A DNA stretch of 64,000 nucleotides from an uncultured Granulosicoccaceae bacterium. GTDB lineage: Bacteria > Pseudomonadota > Gammaproteobacteria > Granulosicoccales > Granulosicoccaceae. Where the stretch lies: positions 59,440-123,439 of the forward strand of contig CALLOA010000032.1 of assembly GCA_938005265.1 (NCBI GenBank), written 5' to 3'. Below the pieces are notes generated by a model, which ran no database searches, was not told the origin of the DNA, and saw only the letters and a program-made list of their open reading frames with translations. This document shows, piece after piece, positions 44,522-52,927 of this stretch; positions within the stretch are counted from its first letter, which is position 1; each line of letters starts with the position of its first letter. Made by a program: the position numbers and the translations under genes.

Positions 44522-46699
44522 ATGTCGTCAGATTCCAGCAAAAAAAACCAACCGGTTGTTCTTTACACAGATGACGATGCTGCGTCTGTGATGATGGCAG
44601 ATGCTGCTCTATCTGCAGCTGGATATTCGGTGATTGCAGCAAGTGATGGCCAGGAATCTATTGAGCTTTTCCACAAGCATTTACCTGATCTTGTAATCAT
44701 GGACGCTGTGATGCCGGGTATGGACGGTTTCGCGGCCATACGAGAGATTCGCCAGTCAAAGGGCGGGCAACATGTTCCAATCATGATGGTCACCGGTTTA
44801 GATGATCATGAATCTATAAATGCAGCGTTTGAAATCGGTGCCACAGACTTTCTGACCAAGCCCATCAATTTCCATGTTTTGCCTCATCGTGTGAACTACA
44901 TGCTGAGGTCTGCAAACTTGTTTAATGAATTGCGTAGCAGTCAGGAGCGATTAAACAATGCACAGCGTATTGCGCGTATAGGTAGTTGGGAGGTAGATAT
45001 AGCGTCAGGAACGGTGAATCTTTCCGATGTCGGAAAATCATTGTTAGGCTTTAAAGAAGGCGAAGTGGTTGCTGATCTCAGTACAGCATTCAAACATCTC
45101 CGCCGCGAGGTGGTGAAACAGATAATGGAAAACTATCACACAGCCGTTGAAACTGCTGCACCATTCAATATGGAATTCCGCCTCCGGCACCCTGTAACGC
45201 AACGCGAATTGACACTGCATGTGCAAGCAGTCTCGCAGCTCGACAAGAACGAAAAACAGAATATTATCGGTACGCTGCAGGACGTTACAGAAATTTCCAA
45301 TGCTCAGCGGCAGATTCACAATCTGGCGTACTACGACGTAGTCACCGGGCTACCGAACAGGGCTTTCCTCAGTGAGAAATTGGGGTATGCGCTCGCATTG
45401 GCTGAACGTAGTAAGCAGAAATTCGCTCTACTATTTCTTGATCTGGATCATTTCAAGCAGGTTAACGACACCTTGGGGCATGATGCTGGTGATGAGTTAC
45501 TCAAACATACAGCTATTCGTCTGAACGAAGCAGTGAGAGAGTATGACGCTGTCGTCAGGCCGCGACCATCTCTTGTGCATTCTGATTCTTTGCCTGGAAC
45601 TCACCACCACACAATCGCCCGGCTTGGAGGGGACGAGTTTATTGTTCTGATTACGAATATAAAAGACGAACAGGATGCAGCCATAGTCGCCAAAAGAATT
45701 TCAGCAGTAATTGCACAGCCTTACAATCTGGGCGGGGCTGAAGCATCGGTATCAACAACCATTGGAATCAGTGTTTATCCCCATGACGGGGCTGATGCAG
45801 ATACATTGTTAAAGCATGCAGATATAGCCATGTATCACGCCAAGGATAACGGTAGAAATAGCATACAGTTCTATTCGCGTGAAATTCATGATGCTTCACT
45901 AGCACGATTTGAATTAGAGAAAAAGCTTAAACAGGCAATTTATACGGAAACACTGCAACTGGTTTATCAGCCAAAAATCTGCATGTCCAGTGGTGAAATC
46001 GTAGGTGTTGAAGCGTTGGTTCGGTGGCATGATGACGAGCTGGGTACGGTTGGCCCGGACAAGTTTATACCTTTGGCTGAGGATACCGGTTTGATAATTC
46101 CGCTAGGCCGCTGGGTCATGCTGGAAGCTTGCAAGCAAATGAAAGCGTGGGTTGCGGCAGGGCTTAAATTACAATCAATGGCTATCAATTGTTCGGCTGT
46201 GCAATTTATGCGTTCTGATATGAGCGCTCTGGCCACTGAAGTTCTGGAACTGTCAGGCCTTGAGCCCCACTACCTGGAAATAGAATTGACTGAAAGCCTG
46301 CTGTTACAGGACACGGAACAGGGAATAAAGATTCTTAACGGTTTAAAGGCTCGAGGCATTCAGGTTTCCATTGACGATTTTGGTACCGGGTTTTCATCCC
46401 TGAGCTATCTCAAGAAATTACCTGTCGATAAGCTGAAAATTGACCATAGTTTTGTCAGGGATCTGGCCATCGATTCGGGAGATGAAGCGATTGTTTCTGC
46501 GATCATCACACTAAGTCACAAGCTCGCTTTGGATGTCGTTGCTGAAGGTGTTGAAACTGAGGAGCAGTATCAGATACTGGCTGCGATGCAGTGTGACCAG
46601 ATTCAGGGGTATCTTGTTAGCAAGCCTTTGTCGGCTGCCGATTTTCTAATCTGGTACGAAGACACCGGTTACAATCGCTTGCTGCGGCTGGTATCCTGA
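44522..46699 (+). CDS. Response regulator with PAS, GGDEF and EAL domains
   Basis: A 725-residue cytoplasmic regulator of cyclic di-GMP. Order: receiver (phospho-acceptor Asp61 in LVIMDAVMPGMDGF), a PAS-like part (about 150-260), GGDEF (about 275-440, with intact GGDEF) and EAL (about 460-715). The EAL active site is complete: EAL in VGVEALVRW, INCS, ELTES, the DD of IDDFGTGFSS, Lys of KLKIDHSFV and AEGVETEEQ. Both synthesis and breakdown of c-di-GMP are thus possible. An RxxD (REYD) that would normally sit near GGDEF is displaced by an insertion of about 20 residues. The HPt gene upstream is the probable phosphate donor. Confidence 0.93.
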   Translation: MSSDSSKKNQPVVLYTDDDAASVMMADAALSAAGYSVIAASDGQESIELFHKHLPDLVIMDAVMPGMDGFAAIREIRQSKGGQHVPIMMVTGLDDHESINAAFEIGATDFLTKPINFHVLPHRVNYMLRSANLFNELRSSQERLNNAQRIARIGSWEVDIASGTVNLSDVGKSLLGFKEGEVVADLSTAFKHLRREVVKQIMENYHTAVETAAPFNMEFRLRHPVTQRELTLHVQAVSQLDKNEKQNIIGTLQDVTEISNAQRQIHNLAYYDVVTGLPNRAFLSEKLGYALALAERSKQKFALLFLDLDHFKQVNDTLGHDAGDELLKHTAIRLNEAVREYDAVVRPRPSLVHSDSLPGTHHHTIARLGGDEFIVLITNIKDEQDAAIVAKRISAVIAQPYNLGGAEASVSTTIGISVYPHDGADADTLLKHADIAMYHAKDNGRNSIQFYSREIHDASLARFELEKKLKQAIYTETLQLVYQPKICMSSGEIVGVEALVRWHDDELGTVGPDKFIPLAEDTGLIIPLGRWVMLEACKQMKAWVAAGLKLQSMAINCSAVQFMRSDMSALATEVLELSGLEPHYLEIELTESLLLQDTEQGIKILNGLKARGIQVSIDDFGTGFSSLSYLKKLPVDKLKIDHSFVRDLAIDSGDEAIVSAIITLSHKLALDVVAEGVETEEQYQILAAMQCDQIQGYLVSKPLSAADFLIWYEDTGYNRLLRLVS

Positions 46700-46727
46700 T
46701 CAAATGTTTCAATTGCTTTTCTGGCAA

Positions 46728-47546
46728 TCAACTTTTATCCGTTCCTGATTTCCAATCCGGTTGGCGTTTTTCCAGAAACGCGTTAATCCCCTCCGTGGTA
46801 TCTTCATCCATCATGTTGCACGCCATGGTTTGGCCGGCGTAGCTGTAAGCTTCAGCAATATTTTTTTCGATCTGCTGGTAGAACATTTTCTTGCCCGTTG
46901 TGACAGTACTGGCAGGCTTGGCGCAAATACTGTTGCACAGACGATCGATTGTTTCATCTACCTGTTCAGGTGCAACACAGTGATTGATCAGCCCCCATTC
47001 CTGTGCCTGACTGGCGCTGATGAAATCCCCTGTGAATAACATCTCGAAAGCTCGTTTGCGTGAAATATTTCGCGACAACGCGACTGATGGTGTACTGCAA
47101 AAAAGCCCAAGATTGATTCCGGATACAGCAAACTGTGTGTCCCGACTTGCGACAGCGAGATCGCATGTGGCTACCAGTTGGCAGCCGGCAGCTGTTGCCA
47201 TTCCTTCTACCCGGGCTATAACCGGTTGTGGCATGCTGCTGATAGTTTGCATAAATTGGCTGCAGCGCTGGAACAGCGCATCGTAATACGCTTGCTCAGG
47301 CTGCGCTCTCATTTCTTTGAGATCATGCCCGGCGCAAAAAGCTCGTCCATTGGCCGCTATCACGACAACCCTGATAGTGTCATCAACCGCTATCTGTTCC
47401 AGCTCCACTTGCAGACTTTGTAGCAACGCTTCATTCAACGAGTTGAATTGCTGCGGGCGGTTTAATGTCAGTACAGCAACACCCGCGTTTTGGTCACGCA
47501 AGAGCACCGCGGTGCCAGCCTCTGATTCAGAATTTTTGCTCGCCAC
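46728..47546 (-). CDS. ECHDC3-like crotonase-fold protein
   Basis: A 272-residue crotonase-fold protein. FCAGHDLKEM keeps the oxyanion hole. Where classic hydratases have CELA and PEIKLG with the two catalytic glutamates, this one has GCQLVATCDLAVA and SGINLGLFCSTPSVALSR, so both glutamates are replaced. This matches the ECHDC3 subgroup, whose function is not settled. The GTG at 47546 has a perfect AGGAGG seven bases before it and is preferred to the ATG at 47579. It is convergent with the GGDEF/EAL gene and divergent from the thioesterase gene. Confidence 0.85.
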   Translation of the reverse strand: MASKNSESEAGTAVLLRDQNAGVAVLTLNRPQQFNSLNEALLQSLQVELEQIAVDDTIRVVVIAANGRAFCAGHDLKEMRAQPEQAYYDALFQRCSQFMQTISSMPQPVIARVEGMATAAGCQLVATCDLAVASRDTQFAVSGINLGLFCSTPSVALSRNISRKRAFEMLFTGDFISASQAQEWGLINHCVAPEQVDETIDRLCNSICAKPASTVTTGKKMFYQQIEKNIAEAYSYAGQTMACNMMDEDTTEGINAFLEKRQPDWKSGTDKS

Positions 47547-47650
47547 AATAGTGCCTCCTATGATCTGTGATGATAGCATGCTGCAATGGTTATCTGAATC
47601 CTGCCCGGCGAGCCTGGCGCTGGTATTCCGTTGTTAGATTTAGCGTGAAA

Positions 47651-48103
47651 ATGAAAATAACTATTGCAGAATTTGAAAAACTTACAGATAAGGCACTGCC
47701 CTTTGCGCAATTGCTGGGTCTGAAGCTTGAGGCGATTGAACCCACACATGTTGATATGCGTGCAAGTTTTACTAATGATCACTTGCGCCCCGGCGGTACT
47801 GTCTCTGGACCGGTGATGATGGGGCTGGCTGATGCTGCGGTGTATGCACTGATACTAAGTCACATAGGTCCGGTCGAGCTTGCGGTTACCACCAATCTCA
47901 ATATAAATTTTTTACGTAAGCCAGAACCTGCGGATCTGCTGGCACGCGCTGCAATGCTAAAATTGGGCAAGCGCCTGGCAGTAGCAGAAGTGTCGATATA
48001 TTCCGGCTCATTCAATTCAGCCAAGGTGGCGCATGCGGTTGCGACCTATTCGATTCCACCGTTAAATGGTGTCAATAAAACTGCGGATAGCGCCACCGCT
48101 TAA
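47651..48103 (+). CDS. Hotdog-fold acyl-CoA thioesterase (PaaI-like)
   Basis: A 150-residue hotdog thioesterase. The central helix region HLRPGGTVSGPVMMGLADAAVYALIL contains the conserved Asp, and VTTNLNINFLRKP is the family's substrate strand. Such enzymes hydrolyse acyl-CoA thioesters in the cytoplasm. The ATG at 47651 gives the usual length; upstream sequence is non-coding in character. It is divergent from the ECHDC3-like gene with about 100 bases between them, so the two may be co-regulated in acyl-CoA housekeeping. Confidence 0.88.
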   Translation: MKITIAEFEKLTDKALPFAQLLGLKLEAIEPTHVDMRASFTNDHLRPGGTVSGPVMMGLADAAVYALILSHIGPVELAVTTNLNINFLRKPEPADLLARAAMLKLGKRLAVAEVSIYSGSFNSAKVAHAVATYSIPPLNGVNKTADSATA

Positions 48104-48150
48104 GCCGTGGCACATCAAACGTAAAAAAACCTAATAATAAGGAGCGCATC

Positions 48151-48846
48151 ATGAGCGAAGCGGCAAAAAAAATGGATGGCATAAAAGCCTGTGTTTTCGA
48201 CGCCTATGGAACCCTGTTCGATGTGCATTCTGCCGTCGGCAGACACCGGGAACGATTAGGTTCTGTGGCTGATCCCGTCTCCGCGATGTGGCGCACCAAA
48301 CAGCTGGAATACACCTGGTTGCGCAGTCTTATGGGGGCTTACGAAGACTTCTGGCAGGTAACTGCCGATGCACTTGATTATGCTTTGGAGACCCACAAGA
48401 TCGAGGATGAGAGTCTGCGTAATGATCTATTGCAAGCCTATCTTCAGCTTGAAGCCTATGCGGAAGTGCCTGCAACGCTTAAACGACTAAAGGATAGTGG
48501 CATTAGCTGCTCCATACTTACTAATGGCTCGCCTGATATGATCAAATCCGCGGTGGACAGTGCGGGTTTGGCTGATGTGATCGATCATTCGTTTTCGGTG
48601 CAGTCCGTTGGAATTTTCAAGCCTGACGCCCGTGTTTACCAGTTGGCAGTTGATGGTTTGGGAGTTTCGGCTGGCGAAATATCTTTCCAGTCCTCTAACT
48701 CATGGGATGCAGTGGGTGCCGCCCATTTCGGGTTTCACGTTGCCTGGATAAACAGGTTCGGACAGCGACGTGAGCGCCTGCCGGCCCAGCCTGAGGTTGA
48801 ATTGGCAGACCTTAACGGCTTACCGCAGGTAGTGGGGGCGGCCTGA
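48151..48846 (+). CDS. Haloacid dehalogenase, type II (HAD superfamily)
   Basis: A 231-residue HAD-superfamily hydrolase of the (S)-2-haloacid dehalogenase group. The nucleophile Asp is in ACVFDAYGTLFDVHSA, motif II is SILTNGSPDMIKSA, the motif III Lys is in GIFKPDARVYQLAV and SSNSWDAVGAAHFGFHVAWINR closes the site. Phe-Asp-Ala-Tyr-Gly-Thr is the dehalogenase-type form. It should use a 2-haloalkanoate, though some members act as phosphatases. AAGGAG precedes the ATG. Confidence 0.9.
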   Translation: MSEAAKKMDGIKACVFDAYGTLFDVHSAVGRHRERLGSVADPVSAMWRTKQLEYTWLRSLMGAYEDFWQVTADALDYALETHKIEDESLRNDLLQAYLQLEAYAEVPATLKRLKDSGISCSILTNGSPDMIKSAVDSAGLADVIDHSFSVQSVGIFKPDARVYQLAVDGLGVSAGEISFQSSNSWDAVGAAHFGFHVAWINRFGQRRERLPAQPEVELADLNGLPQVVGAA

Positions 48847-48853
48847 GAATCCA

Positions 48854-49825
48854 ATGAACAATTCGACTGTACACAAGTTGATAATCGATACCGACCCGGG
48901 AATCGATGATGCTATGGCGATTGCTCTGGCATGCGCTCACCCACAGATTGAATTGCTGGGCCTGACAACTGTGTTTGGCAATGTCAGTGTCGATTTAGCT
49001 ACCCGAAATGCGCTGAGCATTCTGGAGCAGTTCGGTTTTGCTGATACACCTGTGGCAACAGGCGCGGCTCGGCCTTTGGTACAAAAGCCATTACCCCATC
49101 CGGATTTTGTGCACGGGCAGGATGGTATGGGTAACATTGAATTGCCTGCCCCTGAGGGTAAAGCTCAGGCGCTGGATGCAGCTGACTTTATCATCGAGCA
49201 AGCCAACGCTCATGCCGGGCAGATTTCATTGGTGGCTGTGGGGCCTCTAACCAATATCGCCCTGGCATTGCAACGTGATCCGCAACTGCCGCTGAAGCTT
49301 GAAAAACTGGTTGTCATGGGCGGCGCTCTGGATGAGCCAGGTAATGTGTCTCCGGTCGCCGAAGCCAACTTTCTTGGTGATCCCCATGCGGCTGACAAGG
49401 TGTTTGCGGTGGAGTGGCCTGCCACTATTGTTGGCCTGGATGTTACTCACAAAGTGTTGTTATTTGATTCCGATATGGATGAGTTACAGCAGCGCAGTGC
49501 CATCTACGGTGACTTGTTACGACGCAGCAGCCGGTTTTACATAGACTTTTATTCGACTACCGGTGCAGCCCGTGATTACCCGGAGCCTGGCTGTGCCATG
49601 CACGACGCAGCTGCGGTTGTTTGTGCATTGCACCCGGAATGGTTTGAAACCGTCAGCGGAGTTGTCAGGGTCGTTGAAGACGGTGTCGCAGCAGGTCAGC
49701 TAACGATGAATCGTCGGGGCTATCGCTATCTGCTGGATCACTGGGAGGGAAGGCCGGCCACATCCGCCTGTGTTGATCTACAGGTCGATGCGGTAAAAAG
49801 CTGCTTTATCAACAGTTTGTGTTAG
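48854..49825 (+). CDS. Inosine/uridine-preferring nucleoside hydrolase
   Basis: A 323-residue nucleoside N-ribohydrolase that releases a base from a ribonucleoside. The calcium-binding N-terminal motif is IIDTDPGIDDAMAI, and the later VVMGGALDEPGNVSPVAEANFLGDP and CAMHDAAAVV hold the remaining metal and substrate residues. Length is normal. It lies eight bases after the dehalogenase stop, so the two are probably co-transcribed. It may feed salvage of bases together with the cytosine deaminase, but that is inference. Confidence 0.93.
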   Translation: MNNSTVHKLIIDTDPGIDDAMAIALACAHPQIELLGLTTVFGNVSVDLATRNALSILEQFGFADTPVATGAARPLVQKPLPHPDFVHGQDGMGNIELPAPEGKAQALDAADFIIEQANAHAGQISLVAVGPLTNIALALQRDPQLPLKLEKLVVMGGALDEPGNVSPVAEANFLGDPHAADKVFAVEWPATIVGLDVTHKVLLFDSDMDELQQRSAIYGDLLRRSSRFYIDFYSTTGAARDYPEPGCAMHDAAAVVCALHPEWFETVSGVVRVVEDGVAAGQLTMNRRGYRYLLDHWEGRPATSACVDLQVDAVKSCFINSLC

Positions 49826-50157
49826 TTAACCTCTGTAGATTGTGATTCTTTTCACAATTATTGACCAGTTGTAATGGCCTTCCAGCAAGCGTAGGTGCCG
49901 AAACAGGTTAAATTCGTTTAAATTACGCATGGAAGTGCGTTTTTGCCGGCCATGCTGGCAATTCAGGGCAGGTAACTTCAGCTATCATGAGTTGTTCATC
50001 CGGATCCAGTGATCCCGAAATCCCGGCGTAGCGTCATGTTGGTCAAGGTCAGACCAATTCGGAGTGTCCGAAAACGAATGCGAAAACGGATCCGAAAACA
50101 GAATATAAGTGGCAAGACATAGCAATAACGTCCGGTAACAAACCCAAGTAGAAAAGC
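49826..50157. other. Intergenic gap before the large lipoprotein gene
   Basis: No gene is supported. Apart from the CRP-type palindrome at its left end, I see only repeated AAAACG(A/G)AT words near 50070-50100. Confidence 0.6.
49839..49858. promoter_or_regulatory. CRP/Vfr-type palindrome
   Basis: ATTGTGA, TTCTTT and TCACAAT give perfect 7-bp arms, and the core is TGTGA-N6-TCACA, the consensus spacing for CRP. It lies 14 bases past the nucleoside hydrolase stop and about 300 bases before the lipoprotein start. Distance is long for a class I or II promoter, so the target is not certain; no T-run is present to make it a terminator. Confidence 0.55.
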
Positions 50158-52689
50158 ATGTTTATTCCTGCATCAAGGCTGTCAACACTATCCAGACCAT
50201 TGCGCGGCAGCGTTCTGGCGTTTCTGGTGGCCATTTTTCTCGCAGCTTGTGACTGGGTTGATTCCACCGGTGCCCAGCGCAGCTCCGATCTACCCGTTGT
50301 CACAACGCTAGCGGAGGGGAATGTTCTCGACCTCATTGAAGGAGAGGTACAGCTACTGGATCCTAATGAAACGGTCGCTCCTCTGGGTGGTGTTGAAAGT
50401 TTGCGCTGGAGCAACCAGCCGACTGAGTCCGGCAACCTTCCAGGTTGCCGTTTGACCAACGGTTTCAATGAGGAATTTGTTGAAGACAATCTGGCACTGG
50501 CTTGCACGCTGCAGGGTGATTGCCAGATGAACTTTGAAGAGAGCGAAATAGTTGAAAACGGCGAACCCAGAACCGTGTTTCAACTGCTACCGCCGCGATT
50601 GCGTGCCCCGGTCGGTGTTACTTACCAACTGTTCGCCAATCGTGAAGATGGTAGTCAGACCACTCATGACTTCACTTTTTGCCTGATTGCCATCAACGAG
50701 TCACCGATTGCAGCTGATGATTCTTTTACTCTGGAACAAGGCGAGATCATAGAACGGGACATACAAACAGCCAATCTTCTGCAGAACGATACCGATGATG
50801 TCGATACCAGTAACCAGCTGTCCGGGCTTACGGTTTCGACGCAGGTAGTGGAAGCCCCGTCTTTTGCTGTCGAATTCGAACTGTTTGAGGATGGAAGCTT
50901 TATCTACGTGCCACGTCCCGGCCGCTTGGGCACCGATTTTTTCGTTTACGAAATTACCGACGGGCGTACTATCCCAAGCCGCGCGACAGCAACTATCGTG
51001 GTTACGGCAGTCAATGCAGAGCCCGTATTTAATGGCCCTATCCCTGAATTTCCGATAGTGGCAGGCTTGCCAGTGATGTTTTCCTTCGCGGACTTTTTCA
51101 CAGATCCCGATGGTGCGCAGCTTGAATTTACCGGAAGCGGTTTGCCGCCGGGTCTCGAGCTGACTTCCGATGGTGACTTGCAAGGTGTACCGTCAGCTGG
51201 CAGCGCAGGTGACTATGAAATAATCATCTCGGCATCTGACGGTCGTTCAATACTTGAAACCACACTCGAGCTGTCGGTTGACGGAAATGGCCGGATTGAA
51301 GCTGATCCGATAACTGCACAAACTGCAACCGCCGGGACCGCTTTCTCGTTCCAGGCTGGGCAATTCTTTGCTGACCCTGAAGGCCAGCCTCTCGTTTATA
51401 CCCTGACGCGGCCGTCGAACGTGGCACTCGGGATTGATCGCAACACTGGATTAATCGCTGGTATTCCGCAAGTGACGGGCTCGTTTTTGCTGCAAGTTAC
51501 AGCCAGTGATGGTGTGTCGCTACCGGTCACACAAACCATAGTTCTGGATGTTGAAAGTCCAGAAAACAGAGCGCCGACATTTACCGGAACCTTGCCTGAC
51601 CAGATCGTGGATCTGGGTGATTCGATCGTGGTAGTGAGACCGGTTTTTGATGACCCTGATGATGATGCTCTGAGCTTTGAGCTGCTGGGAACGGTGCCAG
51701 ATGGTATTAGCATTAACGCAGCTACTGGTGCGGTATCCGGCGAACCTGAAGAGGCCGGTGAATTTGATGAATTATCTGTGGTGGCAGAAGATTCTTCCGG
51801 TTTAACCGCACAATCCAATGAGTTCAGTATTACCGTACTCGAGCCAGCCCCGCAAAACCGGGCACCGGTGTATTCAGGCAGTATTGCCAACCAGGAATTT
51901 ACCGTAGGGGTCGAAATAGAGCCTTTTGGCGGTATATTCACGGATGCTGATGGTGACGAGCTGGCATTCTCAATATCGGGTGGCAGTTTGCCGGCGGGGC
52001 TGATAATCACGGTGGACGGCCTTATCGTTGGTACGCCATTGCGCGAAGGCACTGTCACCGGTCTGCGAATTGTTGCCAGAGATGAAAGTAATGCAACAGC
52101 GCGCTCGGATACTTTCAACATCACTGTTGAAGAGGGTTTCAGTGCGATTAACAGGCCGCCGGTATTTACACCGATTCAGGATCGGGTGGTGGAGGTCGAT
52201 GAAGAGATTGATTTTTTTATTATCGCAACAGATGCCGACGGTGATGACCTGGAATACAGTATTGCCGGTGCTGCGGCTAGCTCTCTGTCAATTGATGAAG
52301 ACACAGGCAGGGTTGAAGGTGAGTTCGATAGTGCAGGGGAATTCCAGGCAGTCATTTCAGCGTCAGACGGTGCTGCAGAAACATCCATTAGTTTCGAGTT
52401 CACAGTGGTTGACCTCGATAACACGGCGCCGACTGTCACGGATATACCCAACGAGAACGTGTCTGGCAGCTTCAGCTATGACGTTTCGGGGGTATTTGAT
52501 GATGCGGATGGGGATACGCTGACCTTCACCGCAGTCAATCTGCCTTCCGGTGTGTTCATTGATGACGAGGGTGTGATCAGAGGTGCAGCCAGCAATGCCA
52601 ATGAAGGTACGCATTTTATCGTAGTCACCGCCAATGATGGCAGAGGCGGCACGGTATCAGACGGGTTTCGACTGATTATTGAAAACTAG
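50158..52689 (+). CDS. Large lipoprotein with cadherin/Ig-like repeats
   Basis: An 843-residue predicted surface lipoprotein with the lipobox IFLAAC (Cys31). After a unique Cys-containing part (to about residue 175) comes one cadherin-like domain (AADDSFTLEQGEI, ending FVYEITDGRTI). Then follow about six repeats of the dystroglycan/He_PIG cadherin-like sort, each with an ExDPDGA/TDADGDEL acidic turn and a G-x-I-S-G-x-P or GxxTGL close. The acidic turns (for example FTDADGDELAFSI) suggest calcium binding. Such proteins work in adhesion, biofilm or polymer capture. No enzyme domain is seen. It stands alone, with the CRP-type site upstream. Confidence 0.82.
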   Translation: MFIPASRLSTLSRPLRGSVLAFLVAIFLAACDWVDSTGAQRSSDLPVVTTLAEGNVLDLIEGEVQLLDPNETVAPLGGVESLRWSNQPTESGNLPGCRLTNGFNEEFVEDNLALACTLQGDCQMNFEESEIVENGEPRTVFQLLPPRLRAPVGVTYQLFANREDGSQTTHDFTFCLIAINESPIAADDSFTLEQGEIIERDIQTANLLQNDTDDVDTSNQLSGLTVSTQVVEAPSFAVEFELFEDGSFIYVPRPGRLGTDFFVYEITDGRTIPSRATATIVVTAVNAEPVFNGPIPEFPIVAGLPVMFSFADFFTDPDGAQLEFTGSGLPPGLELTSDGDLQGVPSAGSAGDYEIIISASDGRSILETTLELSVDGNGRIEADPITAQTATAGTAFSFQAGQFFADPEGQPLVYTLTRPSNVALGIDRNTGLIAGIPQVTGSFLLQVTASDGVSLPVTQTIVLDVESPENRAPTFTGTLPDQIVDLGDSIVVVRPVFDDPDDDALSFELLGTVPDGISINAATGAVSGEPEEAGEFDELSVVAEDSSGLTAQSNEFSITVLEPAPQNRAPVYSGSIANQEFTVGVEIEPFGGIFTDADGDELAFSISGGSLPAGLIITVDGLIVGTPLREGTVTGLRIVARDESNATARSDTFNITVEEGFSAINRPPVFTPIQDRVVEVDEEIDFFIIATDADGDDLEYSIAGAAASSLSIDEDTGRVEGEFDSAGEFQAVISASDGAAETSISFEFTVVDLDNTAPTVTDIPNENVSGSFSYDVSGVFDDADGDTLTFTAVNLPSGVFIDDEGVIRGAASNANEGTHFIVVTANDGRGGTVSDGFRLIIEN

Positions 52690-52867
52690 CCGACGCCGGG
52701 CAGTTCGCAGCGAGCTGCCACGTGATGTGCAAGGCCAATGCAACAAGCCTGATCAATTGCCATGCCCTTCATGGCCGGCGTGACAGCCGGCCAATAGGGT
52801 GCAGATAGGTTGCACATAGATAGGATAGTGCCACTGGGTGATGATGCGCCAGTGTCGGGCTAACTGA

Positions 52868-52918
52868 AGTTATTAAGTTATTGTAGTTATTAAGTTATTG
52901 TAGTTATTAGGTTATTGG
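52868..52918. repeat. 17-bp tandem repeat, three copies
   Basis: AGTTATTAAGTTATTGT occurs twice without mismatch, followed by a third copy with two changes. It lies ten bases before the stop side of the metallo-hydrolase gene. Confidence 0.9.
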
Positions 52919-52927
52919 CTATGCTGA

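Noticed and set aside
49839..49858. Palindrome considered as the terminator of the nucleoside hydrolase gene
   Set aside because: AT-rich 7-bp arms and no T-run downstream; the CRP-like spacing explains it better.
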